Assembly: GCF_003966155.1 (NCBI RefSeq)
Contig: NZ_RXNS01000022.1
Coordinates: 1 to 64,000 of the forward strand
Reading direction: 5' to 3'
From: Halomonas nitroreducens
GTDB lineage: Bacteria; Pseudomonadota; Gammaproteobacteria; Pseudomonadales; Halomonadaceae
DNA: 64,000 nt
The position numbers were made by a program, and so were the translations under genes. The notes beneath the pieces were generated by a model. It did not search any database. It was given only the letters and a program-made list of their open reading frames with translations, and was not told the origin of the DNA. Position 1 is the stretch's first letter, and every line of letters begins with the position of its first letter. Shown in pieces: positions 1 through 8,309 of the stretch.

Positions 1-156
1 GACCTCGCCGGTGGCCGGGTTGGTGGTGGTCAGGATCGCGCCGCCCTGGGCCTCGACGAAGGCGCCGTCGATATAGGCGCGGGTCTCGACGGACAGCGAG
101 GCGGCCAGCGCCTGCCAGTCGGCGTGGGTCCGGGGGTGGTGGATCGTGTCGGTCAT
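1..156 (-). CDS. Aldehyde dehydrogenase, N-terminal fragment (PuuC-like)
   Basis: Only the first 52 codons lie in the window; the gene runs off the left edge. The start ATG is at 156. The visible N-terminus (an ADWQALAASLSVETRAYIDG stretch, then GAFVEAQGG and TTTNPATGEV) matches the opening of NAD(P)-dependent aldehyde dehydrogenases of the PuuC/betaine-aldehyde group, where the first strand pair and the NPATGE turn are typical. The catalytic domain is not visible. It begins 16 bp after the M20 hydrolase stop, so the two are probably one operon. Next to agmatine deiminase and a polyamine-type aminotransferase, oxidation of 4-aminobutanal or its N-carbamoyl derivative is a reasonable guess, but the substrate is inference. 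Confidence 0.75.
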   Translation of the reverse strand, partial: MTDTIHHPRTHADWQALAASLSVETRAYIDGAFVEAQGGAILTTTNPATGEV

Positions 157-172
157 GGCGAAACTCCCTTGA

Positions 173-1411
173 TCAGGCCGGACGGTTGGCGCGAGACAGC
201 ATGGCGTTGCACAGCACCTGGGCACCCAGGGCGCAGTGCTCCGGCGTGGCGTACTCGGCCTCGTTGTGGCTGATGCCGTCGCGGCAGGGGATGAAGATCA
301 TCGACGTGGGGGCTACCCGCGAGACGTAGACGGCATCGTGGCCGGCGCCGCTCATCATCCGCCGATAGGGCACGCCCTGGGCCTGGGTCGCCTGCTCGAC
401 GGCGGCGATGCACTCGGGGGCGAACTCCACCACCGGCGAGACCCAGATCCGCTCGACCCGGGTGGCCACGCCGAAGGTCTGGCCGGCGGCGGCGAGTTCC
501 TGCTCGAAGCGCGCCTCCAGGGCATCGAGCTCGGCCTCCACCACGTGGCGCAGATCGACGGTGAGGCGCACCTCGCCGGGGATGACGTTGCGCGAGGCCG
601 CCTCGATCTCCAGGCAGCCGCAGGTGACCTTGGTGTCGCCGCTGTCATCGGCCAGGGCGTGGGTCTGCAGGCGGTCGATCAGCCGCGCCGCCGCGGCCAG
701 GGCGTCGCGGCGCAGCCGCATGGGGGTGGGGCCGGCATGGGCCGGCTGGCCGGTGAAGGTGACGTCGAACCAGCGCATGCCCTGCACGCCGGTGACCACG
801 CCGATGGCCTCGCCCGCATCCTCGAGGACCGGGCCCTGCTCGATATGCAGTTCCAGGAAACTGTCCAGCCGCGGCTCGCCCACCGGCAGGTCGCCGGCGT
901 AGCCACTGATCGCCAGAGCCTCGCCGAGGGTCACGCCATCGGCATCGCGGCGGTTCAGGGTGTCGTCGACGGAGAACTCGCCGGCATAGGTGCCGGAGGC
1001 GACCATGGCCGGGGCGAAGCGGCTGCCCTCCTCGTTGGTCCAGACCACCAACTCGAGGGGTCGCTCGGTGACGAGGCCCGCCTCGTGCAGGGTGCGGAAC
1101 ACCTCGAGACAGGCCAACACGCCGAGAATGCCGTCGAAGCGGCCGCCCTTGGGCTGGGTGTCCAGATGGCTACCGGTGGCTACCGGATCGAGATCCTGGC
1201 GCCGCCCCTCTCGGCGGATAAAGAGATTGCCGACCCGGTCGACCCGCCAGGTGCAGCCGATCGCCTCGCACCAGTCGAGCAGCAGGCGCCGGCCGGCGGC
1301 GTCCTCGGGAGTCAGGGCCAGACGGCAGCTGCCGCCGTTCGCGGAGGGGCCGATCTCGGCCATGGCCATCAGCGTATCCCACAGCCGCTGGCCGTCGATG
1401 GAAATCGTCAT
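173..1411 (-). CDS. M20-family Zn-dependent N-carbamoyl-amino acid hydrolase
   Basis: This 412-residue protein belongs to the AllC/HyuC/beta-ureidopropionase branch of peptidase family M20, which hydrolyses N-carbamoyl or ureido groups to amine, CO2 and ammonia. Visible metal-site motifs are GSHLDTQPKGGRFDG (about residues 80-94, with His82, Asp84 and Asp93), NEEGSRF (126-132) and HIEQGP (189-194). The length fits the family. The start is placed at the ATG at 1411, preceded by an AGAGG box, although the frame stays open upstream. It leads a minus-strand operon with the aldehyde dehydrogenase and diverges from the aminotransferase. Since agmatine deiminase is nearby and no nitrilase-type AguB is seen, this enzyme may remove the carbamoyl group in agmatine breakdown. 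The family is secure, the substrate is not. Confidence 0.85.
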   Translation of the reverse strand: MTISIDGQRLWDTLMAMAEIGPSANGGSCRLALTPEDAAGRRLLLDWCEAIGCTWRVDRVGNLFIRREGRRQDLDPVATGSHLDTQPKGGRFDGILGVLACLEVFRTLHEAGLVTERPLELVVWTNEEGSRFAPAMVASGTYAGEFSVDDTLNRRDADGVTLGEALAISGYAGDLPVGEPRLDSFLELHIEQGPVLEDAGEAIGVVTGVQGMRWFDVTFTGQPAHAGPTPMRLRRDALAAAARLIDRLQTHALADDSGDTKVTCGCLEIEAASRNVIPGEVRLTVDLRHVVEAELDALEARFEQELAAAGQTFGVATRVERIWVSPVVEFAPECIAAVEQATQAQGVPYRRMMSGAGHDAVYVSRVAPTSMIFIPCRDGISHNEAEYATPEHCALGAQVLCNAMLSRANRPA

Positions 1412-1476
1412 GGTGCGCCTCTTTGGTCGTTGTTCGGGCAGGGCGACCACCGTTGCAGGTGTCGAGGGGCGCCGGG

Positions 1477-1561
1477 GACAGGTCGGAGAGGAGGTCCTAC
1501 GCCATGGATGGCGTCGGTAGCGCCCATGGAAGGGTTCACAGCGCCTCCTCGCAGACCTGTC
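1477..1561. repeat. 85-bp structured inverted-repeat element
   Basis: Two 18-bp arms (1477-1494 and 1544-1561) are inverted copies differing at two positions. Nested inside is a perfect 7+2+7 hairpin, ACGCCAT-GG-ATGGCGT, at 1499-1514. The element lies in the 322-bp gap between the divergent hydrolase and aminotransferase genes, 66-150 bp upstream of the hydrolase start, so it would be in that gene's leader if transcription starts beyond it. It could be a dispersed extragenic repeat or a structured leader RNA. No known riboswitch consensus was recognised. Confidence 0.6.
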
Positions 1562-1653
1562 GACGGACCAGCCCCGAGCGACAACGCAAACGGCAGTCCT
1601 GGTGTTAGGGGCATTGTGTGCCGTGAGCTCACCTTACGAGGGCGGCACGAAGC

Positions 1654-1683
1654 CGCGATATACCCCAATCAGGATATGTCGCG
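1654..1683. promoter_or_regulatory. Candidate operator palindrome upstream of the aminotransferase
   Basis: An imperfect palindrome, CGCGATATACCC - 6 bp - GGATATGTCGCG, matches at 10 of 12 arm positions and is centred about 66 bp upstream of the aminotransferase ATG. Its place in a divergent intergenic region suits a regulator-binding site. The cognate regulator is not in the window. Confidence 0.4.
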
Positions 1684-1733
1684 CGCTTGCCGGGCCTGGC
1701 TAGGCTGGCCTCCACTCGACAGGAGGTATTGCC

Positions 1734-3152
1734 ATGACCACAACAACCATCCACCCGACACCCGACCATCCCGTCCTCGATGCCGAATCGCTGTGGCAGA
1801 AGGACAAGGATCACTTCATCCACCCCTTCACCGACTTCAGCGTCTTCCACGAGCAAGGCTGCGACCTGATCACCGACAGTGACGGTATCTATGTCGAAGA
1901 CGCCCGCGGAAATCGCTTCATCGACGGCATCGCCGGGCTGTGGTGCGTCAACGTCGGGCACGGCCGCGCCGAGATCGGCCAGGCCATGGCCGACCAGGCC
2001 ACCCGCATGGCCTACTTCTCGACCTTCAACAACCTGTCCAACGCCCCGGCCGCGGAACTCGCCGCCAAGCTCGCCGATCTCGCCCCCGCCCACCTCAACC
2101 ACGTCTTCTACAGCTGCGGCGGCTCGGCAGCCAACGACGCCACCATCCGCCTGGTGCACTACTACTTCAACCGCCTGGGCAAGCCGGCCAAGAAGCGCAT
2201 CCTCTCGCGCAACAACGCCTACCACGGGACCACCTACCTGGCCGCCACGCTGACCGGCATCGAGAGCAACAACTGGGACTTCGACACCCTCGACCACCTG
2301 GTCACCCACCTCGGCGAGGCCAACTGCTACCGTCGCCCCGAGGGCATGAGCGAGGCCGAGTACTGCGATCACCTGGTGCAGGAGTTCGAGGACACCATCG
2401 CCGAGATCGGCGCCGACAACATCGCCGCGTTCATCGCCGAGCCGATCATGGGGGCCGGCGGCGTGCTGGTGGCGCCTCAGGGCTACCATGCCCGCATGCA
2501 GGCGGTGTGTCGCGCCAACGATATCCTCTTCATCGCCGACGAGGTGGTCACCGGCTTCGGCCGCCTGGGCCACTTCTTCGCCTCCGAGGCGGTGTTCGAC
2601 ACCCGGCCGGACATCATCAACTGCGCCAAGGGGCTCTCCTCGGGCTATGCGCCGCTGGGCGCGACCCTGATCTCCGACGAGCTCTACGAGGTGCTGGGCA
2701 CCCCGCAGCGCAAGGGCGGCGTGCTGAGCTCCGGCTTCACCTACTCCGGGCACCCGGTGAGCTGCGCTGCGGCGCTCAAGAACATCGAGATCATCGAGCG
2801 GGAGCGCATCTGCGAGAACGTCCGCGAGGTGGGGCCCTACCTGGAGGAGCGGCTGAGGACGCTCTCCCATCACGCCACCGTGGGGGATGTCCGGGGGAGC
2901 CACTTCATGATGTGCCTCGAGAATGTGGCCGACAAGGCGACCAAGGAGCTGCTGCCGGTGGAGGCGCGGGTGGGCGACCGGGTCGCCTTCGAGGCCCAGA
3001 GGCGCGGCCTGATCATCCGCCCGGTGGGTCACCTGAACATCGTCTCGCCGCCCCTGGTCTGGTCCCGCGACACCGTGGACCGGGTGGTGGCCATCCTCGA
3101 TGAGGCCTTCACCGCCACCACGGCATCGCTACGCAAGGACGGTTACCTGTAA
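1734..3152 (+). CDS. Class III PLP aminotransferase, probably polyamine-type
   Basis: This 472-residue protein is a fold-type I, class III (omega) aminotransferase. It shows the IADEVVTGFGR motif (268-278, with the PLP-pyridine Asp269) and NCAKGLSSGYAPLGA with the Schiff-base lysine at about 299. Length and motifs resemble the putrescine/cadaverine-pyruvate aminotransferases (SpuC type). The ATG is preceded by an excellent AGGAGG box. It heads a plus-strand set with an NhaC-family carrier and agmatine deiminase, and diverges from the carbamoyl hydrolase and aldehyde dehydrogenase. It would convert putrescine or N-carbamoylputrescine to the matching aminoaldehyde. Class membership is clear; the amine substrate comes from context. 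Confidence 0.85.
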   Translation: MTTTTIHPTPDHPVLDAESLWQKDKDHFIHPFTDFSVFHEQGCDLITDSDGIYVEDARGNRFIDGIAGLWCVNVGHGRAEIGQAMADQATRMAYFSTFNNLSNAPAAELAAKLADLAPAHLNHVFYSCGGSAANDATIRLVHYYFNRLGKPAKKRILSRNNAYHGTTYLAATLTGIESNNWDFDTLDHLVTHLGEANCYRRPEGMSEAEYCDHLVQEFEDTIAEIGADNIAAFIAEPIMGAGGVLVAPQGYHARMQAVCRANDILFIADEVVTGFGRLGHFFASEAVFDTRPDIINCAKGLSSGYAPLGATLISDELYEVLGTPQRKGGVLSSGFTYSGHPVSCAAALKNIEIIERERICENVREVGPYLEERLRTLSHHATVGDVRGSHFMMCLENVADKATKELLPVEARVGDRVAFEAQRRGLIIRPVGHLNIVSPPLVWSRDTVDRVVAILDEAFTATTASLRKDGYL

Positions 3153-3252
3153 CCCGCCGGCAACCGCCGCATGTATCACTCGGCATGTCACGGCGGGACG
3201 AGCCACGGCGCAATGATCAACCACAACAATTCAACAACAAAGGTTAATGACC

Positions 3253-4719
3253 ATGTCACACTCTCCTTCGGGCTCGAAGACCCACCCCATAGGCTTCGGC
3301 AGCGCCACTAAGGGTGGCCTGATATTTCTCGTTGTCGTGCTGATTGCCAGCCTCAGCAACTTCGCACTCGTCGACGGCGACGAGTATGGACTCTACAGCC
3401 TGCTACCAACCGCAGTGGTACTGGGCATGGCCATCCTCACTCGGCGCACCATCGAATCGCTGCTGGCCGGCACCCTGGTCGGCCTGCTGATGGTCGACCC
3501 GACCTCCGTGGTCACCCAGGGCTCGGACATCCTGCTCGGCGTGCTGGGCAACGACACCGTCACCTGGATCATCCTGGTCTGTGGCCTGTTCGGCAGCCTG
3601 ATCGCCCTGCTGGTCAAGACCGGCGGCGTGCTCAGCTTCGGTGACACCGTGACCCGCCGCATCCACACCAAGCACCAGAGCCTGCTGACCACCTGGTTTT
3701 TGGGCCTGATCATCTTCGTCGACGACTACCTGAACGCCCTGACCATCAGCGCCTCGATGAAGAAGATCACCGACCGCTTCGGCATTTCCCGGGAAAAGCT
3801 GGCCTACATCGTCGATTCCACGGCGGCCCCGGTGTGCATCCTCGTGCCCTTCTCCACCTGGGCGGTGTTCTTCGCCGGCCTGCTGGAGGAGAACGACGTG
3901 ACCGGCAACGGCATGGGCCTGTACATCGAGGCCATTCCCTACATGTTCTATGCCTGGGTGGCCGCGGCCATCGTGCCCCTGGTGGCGCTCGGCTGGATGC
4001 CCGACATCGGTCCCATGAAGGCCGCCGAGGCCCGCGCCGCCGGCGGCCAGATGATGCCTGAGGGCGTCGACGACACCACCCTGGAAGTGGACGAGAGCAA
4101 GCCGCGGCCGCACCTGCTGAACTTCCTGTTGCCGATCGCCACCCTGATCTTCTTCACCTGGTACTTCGAGATCGACATCCTGCGCGGCGTCATCGTGGCG
4201 CTGGCCGTGATGCTGGTACTGATCGGCGCCCAGCGACTGCTGAGCTTTCACGAGACCTTCGACACGGCGCTGGAGGGCTTCAAGGCGATGATCATGCCGC
4301 TCGGCACCCTGGTTGCCGGCTTCACCCTAAAGGAAGTCAATGACGTCCTGGGGCTGACCGACTTCGTGATCGCCACCGTGCAGCCACTGATGACCTCCGG
4401 CATGCTGCCGGCGGTGGTCTTCGTCACCATGGCCTTCCTGGCCTTCGCCACCGGCTCCTTCTGGGGGCTGTTCGCCGTGGCCATGCCCATCGTGCTGCCG
4501 CTGGCGGCCAGCGTCGATGCCAGCATGCCGCTGGTGGTGGGCGCGCTCATCTCGGCCAGCGCCTTCGGCAGCCACGCCTGCTTCTACGGCGACTCCACCG
4601 TGCTCTCCGCCCAGGGCAGCGGCTGCACGCCGATGGCCCACGCCCTGACCCAGCTGCCCTACGTGCTGATTGCCGCGACCATCGCCACCGGTGTATTCCT
4701 GATGGTCGGCCACCTGTGA
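3253..4719 (+). CDS. NhaC-family membrane antiporter or carrier
   Basis: This 488-residue protein has about 11-12 hydrophobic segments. It carries the conserved FVDDYLNALTISASMKKITD region of NhaC-type proteins and a second conserved stretch, SGSFWGLFAVAMPIVLPLAA-like, near the C-terminus (ATGSFWGLF). Family members exchange sodium for protons or carry amines and amino acids. Two ATGs lie 6 bp apart; the second, at 3253, has an AAAGG box at better spacing. Its TGA falls 8 bp before the agmatine deiminase start, so the genes are cotranscribed. In this operon it may import agmatine or putrescine, or exchange one for the other, rather than serve pH homeostasis. That is inference. Confidence 0.8.
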   Translation: MSHSPSGSKTHPIGFGSATKGGLIFLVVVLIASLSNFALVDGDEYGLYSLLPTAVVLGMAILTRRTIESLLAGTLVGLLMVDPTSVVTQGSDILLGVLGNDTVTWIILVCGLFGSLIALLVKTGGVLSFGDTVTRRIHTKHQSLLTTWFLGLIIFVDDYLNALTISASMKKITDRFGISREKLAYIVDSTAAPVCILVPFSTWAVFFAGLLEENDVTGNGMGLYIEAIPYMFYAWVAAAIVPLVALGWMPDIGPMKAAEARAAGGQMMPEGVDDTTLEVDESKPRPHLLNFLLPIATLIFFTWYFEIDILRGVIVALAVMLVLIGAQRLLSFHETFDTALEGFKAMIMPLGTLVAGFTLKEVNDVLGLTDFVIATVQPLMTSGMLPAVVFVTMAFLAFATGSFWGLFAVAMPIVLPLAASVDASMPLVVGALISASAFGSHACFYGDSTVLSAQGSGCTPMAHALTQLPYVLIAATIATGVFLMVGHL

Positions 4720-4727
4720 GACCTGCC

Positions 4728-5852
4728 ATGACGACACGCAACCAAGAGGGCGCCCCGGCGGGCGCCTGCCACGACACCCCGGCGGCCCAGGGCTTCGCCA
4801 TGCCCGCGGAGTTCGCTCCCCACGACGCCTGCTGGATGCTGTGGCCGCAGCGTCCCGACAACTGGCGCTACGGCGCCAAGCCCGCCCAGCAGGCGTTCAT
4901 CGAGGTGGCCACGGCCATCGCCGAGAGCGAGACGGTGTTCGTCGGGGTCAACGACGACCAGTACGAGAACGCCCGCGTCCAGTTGCCCGACCACATCCGC
5001 GTGGTGGAGCTGTCGAGCAACGATGCCTGGATGCGCGATGTCGGCCCCACCTTCCTGACCCACCCGGACGGCCGCCTGGCCATGGTGGACTGGGAGTTCA
5101 ATGCCTGGGGCGGCCTGGACGGCGGCCTCTACTTTCCCTGGGACAAGGATCGGCGCATCCGCACCAAGATCGCCGAGATGCTCGGCGTGGCACGCTTCAC
5201 GGTACCGGTGATGCTCGAGGGCGGGGCCATCCACGTGGACGGCGAGGGCACGCTGATCACCACCGAGGAGTGCCTGCTCAACGCCAACCGCAACCCCGAC
5301 CTGACCAAGGCCCAGATGGAGCGGGTGCTGCGCGAGAGCCTGGGTGTGGAGACCATCATCTGGATCCCCCGGGGCTGCTACCGGGACGAGACCGACGGCC
5401 ATGTCGACAACCTGGCCTGCTTCGTGGCTCCCGGCGAGGTGGTGCTGACCTGGTGTGACGCCCCGGATGACCCCCAGTACGCCATTTCCCGCGAGGCGCT
5501 GGACGTACTGGAGAGCGCCATCGATGCCCGCGGCCGGTCACTCAAGGTCCACAAGTTGCCGCAACCGGGGCCGCTGTATATCGCCGAGGACGAGGCCAGC
5601 GGTATCGACCGCCTCAGTCACTCGCACCCCCGCCAGCCCGGCGACCGCATGGCCGGCTCCTACGTCAACTTCTACATCGGCAACGAGGTGGTGGTGATGC
5701 CGCTGCTCGATCCTCAGCGTGATGACCAGGCCCGGGAAATGCTTCAGGGACTCTTCCCGACCCGCCGGGTGGTCGGCGTGCCGGCCCGGGAGATCCTGCT
5801 CGGCGGCGGCAACATCCACTGCATCACCCAGCAGCAGCCGCGCTGCCGGTGA
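4728..5852 (+). CDS. aguA: Agmatine deiminase
   Basis: Agmatine deiminase (374 residues) hydrolyses agmatine to N-carbamoylputrescine and ammonia. The porphyromonas-type arginine deiminase fold is marked by WMRDVGP (101-107), the EGGAIHVDGEGT segment (164-175), TDGHVDN (222-228) and the C-terminal GGGNIHCITQQ holding the nucleophilic cysteine at about 365. The ATG at 4728 is preferred; a GTG at 4716 overlaps the carrier stop and would add four residues. Its partner AguB, a nitrilase-family amidohydrolase, is not in the window. Product handling may therefore fall to the aminotransferase, aldehyde dehydrogenase and M20 hydrolase next door. Confidence 0.95.
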   Translation: MTTRNQEGAPAGACHDTPAAQGFAMPAEFAPHDACWMLWPQRPDNWRYGAKPAQQAFIEVATAIAESETVFVGVNDDQYENARVQLPDHIRVVELSSNDAWMRDVGPTFLTHPDGRLAMVDWEFNAWGGLDGGLYFPWDKDRRIRTKIAEMLGVARFTVPVMLEGGAIHVDGEGTLITTEECLLNANRNPDLTKAQMERVLRESLGVETIIWIPRGCYRDETDGHVDNLACFVAPGEVVLTWCDAPDDPQYAISREALDVLESAIDARGRSLKVHKLPQPGPLYIAEDEASGIDRLSHSHPRQPGDRMAGSYVNFYIGNEVVVMPLLDPQRDDQAREMLQGLFPTRRVVGVPAREILLGGGNIHCITQQQPRCR

Positions 5853-5945
5853 TCGCCGCCGACGGGGAGGGTAAAAAAACACCGTTTTGAAACTTGTCCG
5901 CGAAGTCGCTACTCTAACGACCATACCCCTCAATGGATGAAGGCT

Positions 5946-6188
5946 ATGAAGCGTATCGTGACAACGGGACTGGTCTGCCTGACGCTCGCGCTGGGACTCG
6001 CCGGCTGCGGCACGACAACCAGCGAACGGGCCCTGAGCGGGGCCGGCGTGGGCGCCGCGGTGGGCGCCGGGGCGGCCGCCGTGACCGGCGGCAGCGTCAC
6101 CCGGGGAGCGGTGATCGGCGGGGGCGTCGGGGCCGCCACCGGGGCCGCCACGGATTCGGACGACATCGACCTCAATCGCTACCGGTAA
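5946..6188 (+). CDS. Small glycine-zipper lipoprotein
   Basis: An 80-residue precursor with a lipoprotein signal ending in the lipobox LAGC, so the mature protein begins with a lipidated cysteine about 20 residues in. The rest is a glycine/alanine-rich zipper (GAGVGAAVGAGAAAV, then GAVIGGGVGAATGAA) that could form one or two close-packed membrane helices, and a short acidic tail. Such proteins are common outer-membrane or stress-induced lipoproteins of unknown job (YmgG/SlyB-like glycine zippers). The ATG at 5946 has AAGG just upstream; an ATG at 5937 is possible. A hairpin follows the stop. Confidence 0.8.
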   Translation: MKRIVTTGLVCLTLALGLAGCGTTTSERALSGAGVGAAVGAGAAAVTGGSVTRGAVIGGGVGAATGAATDSDDIDLNRYR

Positions 6189-6204
6189 TTCCCGGTCGAG
6201 GCAT

Positions 6205-6227
6205 GGCACCGGCACCCCGCCGGTGCC
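6205..6227. terminator. Hairpin between convergent genes, probable terminator
   Basis: A perfect 9-bp stem, GGCACCGGC, with loop ACCCC lies between the convergent stops at 6188 and 6238. There is no clear U-run, so factor-independent termination is not certain. Confidence 0.55.
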
Positions 6228-6237
6228 CTCCACTCCC

Positions 6238-6414
6238 TCATAGCACCAGGCTGATCAACAGGGCCGCCCCCCCGACCAACAGGGCGGTCACGACCGCCAC
6301 CACCACCAGCCGATCCAGCCAGCGATCGAAGACGGCCCAGTCGAATCGTCGCTTCCGGCGACGGCGGGTGGCTCCCCGCCGCGGGACCCGCCGGCCGGAA
6401 CGCATCAAGATCAT
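6238..6414 (-). CDS. Small basic single-pass membrane protein
   Basis: A 58-residue protein with an arginine-rich N-terminal half (RRGATRRRRKRR) followed by one strong hydrophobic helix (LVVVAVVTALLVGGAALLIS) reaching the C-terminus. The ATG at 6414 sits about 8 bp after a GGGGA box; a TTG at 6438 would extend it by eight residues. By the positive-inside rule the basic part stays in the cytoplasm. No family was recognised. It converges on the glycine-zipper lipoprotein gene. Confidence 0.55.
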   Translation of the reverse strand: MILMRSGRRVPRRGATRRRRKRRFDWAVFDRWLDRLVVVAVVTALLVGGAALLISLVL

Positions 6415-6562
6415 GGTCGGGTCCCCGTTGTTCTCCAAGTATCCTTAGCTTAGGGGCTGGCGACGCGCCCCGCTAGTGTTTGCCGCCTACCTGCCGCCCC
6501 ATTGTTTCCGTGCGCCCTTGCCCCCACCCTGATAATAAGCACGCTAATCTATGGAGCCTCGC

Positions 6563-7564
6563 ATGCCCCGTCTCAAGGATACCCCGCTGTCGGTGCTGGA
6601 CCTCGCACCGATCCGCCAGGGCGGCAACGCCGCCGACAGCTTCCGCGACAGCGTCGCCCTGGCCCGGCTCGCCGAACGGCACGGCTTCACGCGCTTCTGG
6701 CTGGCCGAACACCACGGCATCGAGGGCATCGCCAGTGCCGCCACGGCGGTGCTGATCGGCCACGTCGCGGAGCAGACCTCGCGCATCCGGATCGGCAGCG
6801 GCGGGATCATGCTGCCCAACCACCCGCCGCTGGTGGTGGCCGAGCAGTTCGGCACCCTGGAGACCCTCTACCCGGGCCGCATTGACCTCGGCCTGGGCCG
6901 CGCCCCGGGCTCGGACGGGGCGACCATGGCGGCCCTGCGCCGGGATCCACGGGCCGGCGTGGACGACTTCCCCGCGCGCCTCGAGGAGCTGCGAGGCTTC
7001 CTCGATGAGGCCCGGCCCGGCCAGCGGGTCCGCGCCGTGCCCGGCCAGGGCACCCGGGTGCCGCTGTGGCTGCTGGGCTCCAGCGACTACAGCGCACGCC
7101 TGGCGGCCCGGGAGGGCCTGCCCTTCGCCTTCGCCGCCCAGTTCGCCCCGACCCGGCTCCACGAGGCGCTGCGGCTGTATCGCGACAACTTCCGCCCCTC
7201 GGCCGTGCTCGAGGCGCCCCATGCCATGGTCGGCCTGCCGGTGATCGCTGCCGACAGCGATACCCAAGCCGAGTACCTGGCCTCCACGGCGCGCCAGAAG
7301 TTCCTGGGCATGGTCCGGGGCCGGCGTACCCTGGCCAAGCCGCCGGTGGAACACCTCGACTGGACGCCCCTCGAGCAGGCCCAGGTCGAGCAGTTCCTGG
7401 GGGCGGCGGTGATCGGCGGGCCGGACACCGTGCGCGAGGGCCTCGAGGCCTGCCTCGCGGCGACCGGGGCAGACGAGCTGATGCTGCATACTGATGTCTT
7501 CGCCCTGGAGGATCGCCTGCGCAGCTACGCGATCGTCGCTGACCTCTGGCAGTCAGGCGCCTGA
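6563..7564 (+). CDS. Luciferase-like (LLM class) flavin-dependent oxidoreductase
   Basis: This 333-residue protein belongs to the bacterial luciferase-like FMN or F420 monooxygenase superfamily, in the YhbW/MsnO8 group. Typical marks are the opening [35 protein letters not shown] and [15 protein letters not shown]. It is an (alpha/beta)8 barrel without a predicted signal, so cytoplasmic. The substrate is unknown; members oxidise varied organic compounds with reduced flavin. The ATG at 6563 is chosen because GGAG lies 6 bp upstream; an in-frame ATG at 6551 would add four residues. It stands alone, with no evident pathway partner. Confidence 0.85.
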   Translation: MPRLKDTPLSVLDLAPIRQGGNAADSFRDSVALARLAERHGFTRFWLAEHHGIEGIASAATAVLIGHVAEQTSRIRIGSGGIMLPNHPPLVVAEQFGTLETLYPGRIDLGLGRAPGSDGATMAALRRDPRAGVDDFPARLEELRGFLDEARPGQRVRAVPGQGTRVPLWLLGSSDYSARLAAREGLPFAFAAQFAPTRLHEALRLYRDNFRPSAVLEAPHAMVGLPVIAADSDTQAEYLASTARQKFLGMVRGRRTLAKPPVEHLDWTPLEQAQVEQFLGAAVIGGPDTVREGLEACLAATGADELMLHTDVFALEDRLRSYAIVADLWQSGA

Positions 7565-7666
7565 CGACGGGTCGGCGCCCGGCGGGGCAGGAACGTTTCC
7601 CTCCCGGCGCTTTCCAACAGGCAGCCATTCACGGCGAGCCGTGGCTCGCCTACCCAGGAGATCCCC

Positions 7667-8062
7667 ATGCCCGACCCCAAGGATCCGCGCCACAACGCCG
7701 CCTGGCGGGCGGCGCAGCAGTGGCAGGAACGTGCCCACCAGGCTCGGCCCGGCGGCAACATCGGCGGCCTGCGGTTGCTCTTCACCTGGCTGGTCTTCGG
7801 CGCCCTGATGGTCGTCGGCGTGGTGCTGGGCCTGTTCTTCCTGCTGGTCGGGTGGGCCATGCTGCCCATCCTGCGCTACCGCATGAAGAAGCGCATGGAG
7901 CGCATGCGCGCCGACCAGGCCGAGGATGTCGGGGGCAGCTTCCATTACCGGGAAACCCGCTATCGCGAGACCCGTAGCGGCGGGGCCCGCCACCGCGACC
8001 AGCAGGTCCTGGAGGGGGACTACGAGGTCAAGAACGCCGACCGCGACGACGAGTGGCGCTGA
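7667..8062 (+). CDS. Conserved hypothetical membrane protein
   Basis: A 131-residue protein with a polar N-terminal 30 residues and a hydrophobic stretch at about 36-68 (LLFTWLVFGALMVVGVV, then FFLLVGWAMLPIL) that may cross the membrane once or as a hairpin. A highly charged tail carries a direct repeat (YRETRYRETR). A good AGGAG box precedes the ATG. No enzymatic motif was seen and no function can be assigned. It lies about 100 bp after the luciferase-like gene and could be cotranscribed with it. Confidence 0.6.
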   Translation: MPDPKDPRHNAAWRAAQQWQERAHQARPGGNIGGLRLLFTWLVFGALMVVGVVLGLFFLLVGWAMLPILRYRMKKRMERMRADQAEDVGGSFHYRETRYRETRSGGARHRDQQVLEGDYEVKNADRDDEWR

Positions 8063-8309
8063 GCGTCACTGCCGGTTCTCCACCCTGCCGGCCTGCTCCT
8101 CGGGACCGGCCAGCTTCCCGTGCCCTCACCTGCTCGCCCAACGCACGCCCCTTGCCGTGCGAGTCGACACCTCAGCCCCCTGACGAGTGCTTATCCCCGA
8201 TGGGCCGCTCGCCTCCTATACTCTGGCTATGGGATCGGCTCCCGCCGCAGCTCATGACAACTCCATTGCCCCTGCGGACCATCTTCGCGCCACTCAAGGG
8301 GGACACGCC

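Noticed and set aside
1477..1561. Known guanidine or glycine riboswitch
   Set aside because: The hairpin loops lack the ACGR loops of guanidine-II and the conserved blocks of ykkC or glycine aptamers.
236..1882. 548-codon open frame on the plus strand opposite the M20 hydrolase
   Set aside because: Antisense shadow of a GC-rich gene; its translation has no domain signal and runs past the divergent promoter region.
3154..3197. CCCGCCG/CGGCGGG inverted repeat between aminotransferase and carrier genes
   Set aside because: Only 7 bp with a 30-bp loop; expected by chance at this GC content.
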